Positions 58,511 through 64,000 of a DNA stretch of 64,000 nucleotides are shown one piece after another. The stretch lies in NCBI GenBank assembly GCA_037954665.1, contig JBBMOL010000195.1, forward strand, positions 960,740-1,024,739, in the 5' to 3' direction. Below the pieces are notes generated by a model that had not been told where the DNA came from, did no database searches, and was given only the letters and a program-made list of their open reading frames with translations. A program made the translations under genes and the position numbers. The stretch's first letter is position 1. Every line of letters begins with the position of its first letter. Source of the stretch: Laguncularia racemosa (Eukaryota > Streptophyta > Magnoliopsida > Myrtales > Combretaceae).

Positions 58511-58539
<29 letters not shown>
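58511..58539. repeat. (TA)n microsatellite
   Basis: About 29 bp of uninterrupted alternating TA in the Athila gag-protease linker. It is likely polymorphic in length. Confidence 0.95.
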
Positions 58540-58542
<3 letters not shown>

Positions 58543-59945
58543 CAAGTTTAAATTTTCTTGGCTAATGGATCAACTTCTTTATCGTCAATCTCTAATAGCT
58601 ACATAAAGTCCTCCCTATCCTCATCTTTTTTAAGGTCTTTCTCACTCTCTTGACATAAGTCTTTCCCCTTATCTTTTATCTCTCCTTTCTCATCTTTTTC
58701 TCTCAAACAAGTCTCACTAGATGGTGTCTTTACATTCTTTGAGTGTTTATCCTTTATAAATGGATCCTCTTCTTCCTCACTTAGGTCTTCTTCTTCAATT
58801 GATTCACATTCTACTTCTTTTAACCCTTCATCTTCAATTTCTTCCTCCTCATTCTCTTAACTTTCCTTTTCCTCTTTAAAATCTTCTTCCTCAACTTCTT
58901 CCATGTCTTCATCCCATTCAACTTCTTCCTCCATTATCTCAAACTCTTCTCCTTTACCTTCATCATTACTGGAATCAAAATCAAAATTTTCTCGAACATA
59001 GTCATAAAAAACTTGTATTACCATGCTCTCATTCTTACCCATAACACCTAATGCTCCTAGCAGATCCCTTAGATTCTTCTCAGTATTACTTGGCAATATA
59101 CCTTGAGGCCTCTTTCTTAAGTTCTCACTTAATTACCCTATCAAACACTCAAGGTTTTTTATGGTTGTTGTCTAGTTATTCATTCTCATGTCACATTTTC
59201 TTATAAAGCTCCTCATTAAATCTTCTAAGCCTTTGCCATTTTACTTAGGTGGGGGTGGTGATGGTAACTACTATGTACTAGCATGACCTCTTGGTCCATT
59301 AAATCCTTTGTTGAAGTTGCCACCATTGTTCCTTCCTCGTGATAGATTTAAGTGATCTCTCTACCCTAGATTTTATGTGTTTGAATATAGGTTATAATTC
59401 CTTACTTCTTGATTGGACTCTATAACCACATTTATATCCTCATTATATACATCTGTGGATGGAGCAAAAGGACTACTCACTTGGCAAGATGAACTCTCAT
59501 GTCTTGTTCCATTACACCAGTTGCAACTTTTGTATGTTGATTCATGCCCTCTCCACTAGCTTGGGTTAACTTACCCATCTACAATAACTGATCAATGAGT
59601 GGTGCAACTTGCTCTCTTAATCACTTCAACTTTTACATTGCACACTTGCTACTTTCTTGGGATGCGTTCTCTCATTTTGCTACCCATGAGCATGTATAGA
59701 TATCTACTTCAATAATTCATATGCTTCCTCTGCACCTTTGTTAATAATCATTACCCCTGAAATTATATTTGCCATCATTCTCAATTAATGTCCTAAACCA
59801 TTGTAAAATGTATTGACCTCTCTTTACATAGGCAAACCATGATGGAGGCATTTCTTTAATAAGTCCTTGATTCGCTCACAAGCTTCAAACAATGACTCTC
59901 TATCTACCTATCTAAACATCAAGATGTCATTCCTTATTGGAAAAC
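58540..59945 (-). pseudogene. Athila gag and acidic gag-protease linker
   Basis: The gag part has RNDILMFR, a stop, then VDRESLFEACERIKDLLKKC, HHGLPM and NTFYNGLGH, followed by GAEEAYELLK (59690-59930), as in Athila gag. The C-terminal linker starts MPSNTEKNLRDL at 59096. It becomes very acidic, with Glu/Asp runs (58857-59020) and a longer acidic/Lys-rich region to 58560. The first residues match the conserved LPSNTE-N start of the Athila linker. Element E interrupts gag at its N-terminal side near 59945. Confidence 0.78.
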
Positions 59946-60623
59946 TAATGACAAGGGTAAGGACAAAATTCATGGAGCAGGCTTTGAATGGACTTGTTTA
60001 AGATCATTTGGATCAAGCATTGAAGTTGGCCAAAGTGAGAAATCTAAGGGATGAAGAGATCATTTTCCATTTATCAAGCATCTCCAATAATAATAATTAA
60101 GATCAAAGCTTGAAGCTACACTAGCAAATAGAATTTCTAAGCTTGAAAGTCGTCATTGCATGGAAGACATCAAAGGCTGCCTAGGACAAGATGAAGGTCA
60201 TTGACTTTGCTTTTAAAGGTTTCCAGTGTTACAATGTAGGTAACTAGCTTACTTGGTTAGCTTAGAATTTAGGCTATTGACTTTAGGCCGGCTTTTGGAG
60301 CTAACTTTCAATTTTTTTGTTTTGTCTTTTCTTATCTTTTATTTCCTTTATTTGTAAAGACTAAAAATAGTCATTTTGGGGCTAAATTGAGGGACATATA
60401 TCACCATTCTTATGAAATTGAAAGAATTTCTTCTTTATTCATTATCAAAAACTCAATTTGATCTTATCAAGGCATCTTGTGGCAATCAAACCTTCAATAT
60501 AACTCTGGTTCTATTTGAGATTGCGACTAGGGTCAAGTTTTGTTGTGCATGTTTTCAAGACAATCTTAGGTTCTTTTCCATTTGATCAAGTTCTAGGTTC
60601 ATCTCAACCTAAGGTTTGCATCA
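59943..60623 (+). repeat. Element E 5' LTR
   Basis: It ends GTTTGCATCA at 60623, three bases before the primer site. It includes the CRM-type coding tail at 59946-60002, AGGCCGGC at 60284, and T-rich U5-like sequence. The left edge is uncertain, and the usual 90 bp before the PMTR-type motif seen in D are shorter or absent. Confidence 0.65.
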
Positions 60624-60625
60624 AT

Positions 60626-60637
60626 TGGTATTAGAGC
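60626..60637 (+). other. Element E primer-binding site
   Basis: TGGTATTAGAGC, one mismatch from the initiator-Met site, directly after the LTR end. Confidence 0.85.
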
Positions 60638-61385
60638 TTTAGCTCTTGAAATTAGGTATTACCTATCCTTTGATTATTTCATTGTTATCTTTCATCCTTT
60701 TTAGTTCTTGAGTTTTAATTTGTCAGTGTCTTGTCCATTGAAATTTCATCTTGTTCATGTCCTTTCATTGATTTGATTCATTACTTTAAGTTTGCAATTC
60801 TAATTTGTGTTTAAAGAGAAAAAAGTCAAGATTGAGTTGTGCAATCAATACTTATCACACAATCTGAATTAAAAAATATATATATAGAGAGAGAGAGCTT
60901 GATACAGAATTCCTTCTTTAAATTGCTTAGATAAAGTTATTCCTTTATTCTTTGTCTTACTTTGTCGTTATTTGCTGTTTAGTAGGGTCATCGATACGGT
61001 TCTTATTAAAGAACTTGTAAGGAGAAGTTTATTGGATAAAAAAAATTAATCAAATAAGTGAAACATGAGTAATTCAAGTCCATATTTTTTAGTGTGAACA
61101 CTTAAGGGAGTGTTTGAGAGGAAAATCCTCTTTTTACTAATAAAATTTTTTCAAGTTTTGAAACACGAGTAGTAGAGGAGTTAATGTGGATACATATATG
61201 ATGTTGTTTATGAAGGTTGTCCAAGATCAATTTAAACTTCTCAATAGAAGTTAGATAATCTTGAATCTACCTCTAAGCCTAAACCTTTTCGAAAAAGTAT
61301 GGATGGGGAGGGGGAAGATGAGGAGTTTGACGTTGATGTGACCTGTTCTAAGAGAGGTAAAAGGGATGTTTAGAAGTAAGATAGT
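60638..61385 (+). other. Element E leader
   Basis: Untranslated leader without a convincing frame. It includes a TATATA followed by a (GA)n run at 60879-60898. The last 90 bp before gag may encode the gag N-terminus, in decayed form. Confidence 0.55.
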
Positions 61386-62125
61386 AATTTTGGAAGCATT
61401 AAGATGACAATCCCTACTTTTCAAGGGAAAAATGACCTTGAGTTATATTTGGAGTGGGAGAGAAGGGTAGAACACATGTTTGACTGCTATACTTACTTTA
61501 AGGAAAAGAAGGTTAAACTAGTAGCAATTGAGTTTACTAATTATGCTAGTATTTAGTGGGATCGGCTTGTCATTAGTAGGTGAAGAAATGGTGAGAGACC
61601 TAGTTAGTTGTGGGAAGAGATGAAAGTAGTAATGAGGAAAAGGTTTATGCTTAGTCATTACTATAGAGACGTGTATAGGAAGTTGTCGGGGTTGACTCAA
61701 GGCTCTATGGGTGTTATGATTATTACAAGGAGATGGAGGTAGCTATGATTTGGGCTAACATAGAAGAAGATTGTATTGCAACAATGGCTAGATTTGTTAA
61801 TGGCCTGAATAGAGAGATAGCTGATGTGGTGGAGTTATATCATTATGTGGAGATGGAGGCATTATTACATAAGGCTGTCAAGGTGAAGAGGCAACTAAAG
61901 TCTAAGGGTACATCCAAGAATGGCTCCACTTTTAGCTCTTCATAGAAGTCAAACTGGAATAATAGCAAGGATGCCTCTAAGCGAAAGGAAGGTGCAAAGG
62001 CTAAGTAATTAGTTGTTGATTCTAAAGGTAAAATCGAAACTAAATCCTCTTCTAGATCACGTGATATTAAGTGTTTCAGGTGTCAAGGATTAGGGTACGT
62101 TGCTTCTTAATGTCTAAATAAGAGG
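61386..62125 (+). pseudogene. Element E gag
   Basis: IKMTIPTFQGKNDLELYLEW starts the core at 61399. VKLVAIEFTNYAS, a TAG where Trp is expected, MRKRFMLSHYYRDVYRKL and EMEVAMIWANIEED (61733-61770) follow after a frameshift near 61720. ARFVNGLNREIADVVEL is clearly homologous to D. The CCHC region CFRCQGLGYVAS, stop, C (62070-62110) has His changed to Tyr and a TAA for Gln. Confidence 0.85.
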
Positions 62126-63080
62126 GTTATGGTTGTTTTGGATGATGGTGATATAGAGAGTGTTAATTTAATTGAGGAAGAGATGCCACCATTAGAAGGA
62201 TGTAGTGATGTTGATATAGAGGGTCCCATGAAAGGAGAGATGTTGGTCACTAAGTGTGCTCTAAACATACAACCTAAGGAAGATGTTGATGAGGAACAAC
62301 ATGAGCACATCTTTCATACTAGGTGCCATGTAAGTCTTAAGGTATGTAGCATGATTATTGATAGTGGTAGTTGCACCAATGTTGCGAGTACTTTAATGGT
62401 TAAGAAATTGCATCTACCTACACTGAAGCATCCTAGACCATATAAGCTACAATGGTTGAATGAATGTGGTGAAGTTAAGGTGACAAAGCAAGTTTTAGTT
62501 GCATTTTCCATTGGCAACTACAAGGATGAGGTTCTTTTTCATGTGGCACCAATGCATGCTAGATATCTTCTTTTGGGGGGTTTATGGTGGTTTGATAGGA
62601 AGGTCACTCATGATGGGTACAAGAATGTGTATAAATTTATGATGAATAACCGACTCATTAAGCTAACACCTTTTAAACCTTTAGAGGCATATGAAGATCT
62701 AGTTAGGATAGTTAAAGAGTGTAAACTAAGTGAGTACACAAGAAAAAGAAAAGAGTGATAAAAAGAGTGGGTGTGTGCAAAAGAGTGGGAAAAGCAGTGA
62801 AGAGAGAAGAAATTCAGAGTGTGGAGGTCAAAATAAGGAGAGAAGTAAGAAAGTGAGTTCTTTTGCTATAAAAGGAGAGATTAAGAGAGCTATGTTGGCA
62901 AGGCAACAACTAATTGTACTTTTATACAAGGATGTTTATTTTTCAACTAACGATCTTAACTCCTCTTTACCTAATGTGGTTATATCTTTGTTGCAGTAAT
63001 TTGAAGATTTGTTTCCTAAAGACATTCCAGATGGACTACCTCCTTTAAGATGTATTGAACACCAGATCAACTTCATTCCA
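62126..63080 (+). pseudogene. Element E protease and RT linker
   Basis: A 209-codon open frame contains the acidic EEEMPPLEGCSDVDIEGP and the intact active-site strand MIIDSGSCTNVASTLMV (62350-62400), and WWFDRKVTHDGYKNVYKF. A frame shift leads to the linker LYKDVYFSTNDLNSSLPNVV (62910-62985) and FEDLFPKDIPDGLPPLR. It then ends at 63080. RT proper is absent because of the adjacent insertion. Confidence 0.88.
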
Positions 63081-63775
63081 TGATGGGAATCAAACCATGT
63101 CAACATTGGACCTATTATTAAACAGAACCCAAAGTCATTAACCTAGTGTCTTTATTTACTTTATATATTTGTTTTGCATTTTATTAGGTACATCTATTAG
63201 TTTTTACAAGATGGCGAGTAAATACACCAATGCTTGATTTGTGGGTTATTTATGGACCTACATAAATCAAACGAAGAACTAGTCCTACATTGCTCCATGG
63301 AGGTGAAAGAAACCAGCCAAATATGTTGTTTTTATTTGTATTTTCTTTTGTTAGAAACTAGCCACATATGTTGTTTTTATTTATATTTTCTTTTGTTAAA
63401 TTTGCTTTATTTAGAACAAGTATAAATACTTGTAAAGTAGGGTTTGTAGGAGACTTTTTGACATTACAAAATCAAAACTTTTGTGCCGTGGGAGAGTTCT
63501 TCTTCACGCCATTTCACTCTTATCAATTTCACATGGAAATTGTGATGAGTTGGCTTAAGGGTTATTGTAAGTTATATCAATCATTCTTAAGTTGTTTTTA
63601 ATTATTGCTAGTGTATCATATCTCATGTGTAATTGGAATTGTTATATGTGTTCTTGAACAAGCCATTTAGGGTTCCATTTTCAAGTTAGGGTCATATCCA
63701 ATTTGATTGGAATTTGGTTCTTCTTTGTGCCATCCATATATATATATATATTACAATTACAAGTGAAGCACACCA
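63081..63775 (+). repeat. 5' LTR of a family-B-like element
   Basis: It starts TGATGGGAATCAAACC, like the family B LTR start, and shares GAACAAGTATAAATACTT (63413-63430), the GTAGGGTTTGTA phrase and CCAATTTGATTGGAATTTGG. It ends CACACCA before a primer site. It is shorter than family B LTRs because it ends at the position corresponding to their inner, enclosed primer site. No purine tract precedes it, so it is a 5' LTR cutting into element E. Confidence 0.75.
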
Positions 63776-63780
63776 TACTT

Positions 63781-64000
63781 TGGTATTAGAGCAAGGTTTA
63801 GAGAAGGGAAATTTCGTGAATTACTAATTGGGATTTAGGGTTCTTGATCCTTCATCCAAAATCAAATTGTGTGAAGTGAAAATTGAAGTCTTATGTTAAA
63901 TTGTACGTTGAGTTTCTTGCGTAATTTCCAATTGAAGTGTAGAAATTAAATTGCAATCCTTTGCCATGAGTTAATTGTGTGTGGAAGAAGGGGAAGTTCT
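63781..64000 (+). mobile_element. Primer site and leader of the family-B-like element
   Basis: TGGTATTAGAGC at 63781-63792 follows the LTR end by five bases. The remaining sequence resembles the family B leader (AGGGTTCTTGA, then AT-rich text) and runs off the window. Whether gag-protease or a full pol follows cannot be seen. Confidence 0.7.

Larger units (their letters stand above)
59943..63080 (+). mobile_element. CRM-like element E, truncated at RT
   Basis: Plus-strand element related to D: LTR, primer site, leader, gag, protease and the start of RT. It breaks off at 63080, in the RT entry motif EHQINFIP, where another LTR begins. Its LTR carries the coding tail motif (LMTRVRTKFMEQALNGLV), as in D. 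The left LTR edge inside Athila gag is approximate. Confidence 0.82.

Noticed and set aside
61386..63080. Element E as a second Gag-PR-only family
   Set aside because: E breaks inside the RT entry motif where another element's 5' LTR begins, without a purine tract, so the missing pol is due to an insertion at the window edge.

Overview
This window is plant nuclear heterochromatin. It is AT-rich and gene-poor, and almost all of it is nested LTR retrotransposons in different states of decay. The evidence for a seed plant is the set of lineages present: Tekay-like, CRM-like, Tat and Athila Ty3/gypsy elements plus Ty1/copia. Most of the gypsy elements have primer-binding sites resembling initiator-methionine tRNA (TGGTATCAGAGC type), and there are typical plant LTR features. 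A eudicot is likely but cannot be proven from sequence alone. The CRM-like and Athila elements fit a pericentromeric location. I found no intact conventional gene, no RNA gene and no CRISPR array.

Layout. 1-5026: 5' part of a minus-strand Tekay-like element (copy A1), inserted into a plus-strand Tat element. Tat RT/RNaseH/second RNaseH/integrase pieces survive at 5110-6545, a minus-strand additional ORF at about 8970-11972, and its LTR at about 12130-13670. 6572-8960: minus-strand fragment of a gag-protease element (family B, copy 1). About 10326-11220: CRM-like LTR. 14002-19096: complete family B element (copy 2) with two 1-kb LTRs, a near-matching target duplication, and only Gag and protease inside. 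19097-21224: low-repeat stretch with weak gene signals. 21225-23146: solo LTR of the A family. About 23950-34400: minus-strand copia element split by a complete plus-strand A-family element (A2, 25176-33645, exact target duplication AATTC). 35970-59945: a minus-strand Athila remnant split by two insertions. These are a complete CRM-like element (D, 36631-43332, exact duplication AAGTT) and a third A element (A3, 44367-56391). The 3' LTR of A3 is itself split by a copia solo LTR (44957-46488, exact duplication ATACT). About 59943-63080: a CRM-like element (E) cut off by the 5' LTR of a family-B-like element at 63081 that runs off the window.

How the parts relate. Autonomous elements here once carried gag, protease, reverse transcriptase, RNase H and integrase. 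Family B carries only gag and protease between its LTRs, in a configuration shared by two copies, so it must have been mobilised in trans. Nearly all coding regions are broken. Many in-frame stops are TAG where a sister copy has CAG, which is the expected trace of cytosine methylation and deamination. The main leads are the Gag-PR-only family with a primer-binding site enclosed inside its LTR, the six regularly spaced motif copies in the copia solo LTR, the GGCCGGC arrays upstream of TATA boxes in CRM-type LTRs, and the minus-strand additional ORF in the Tat element.
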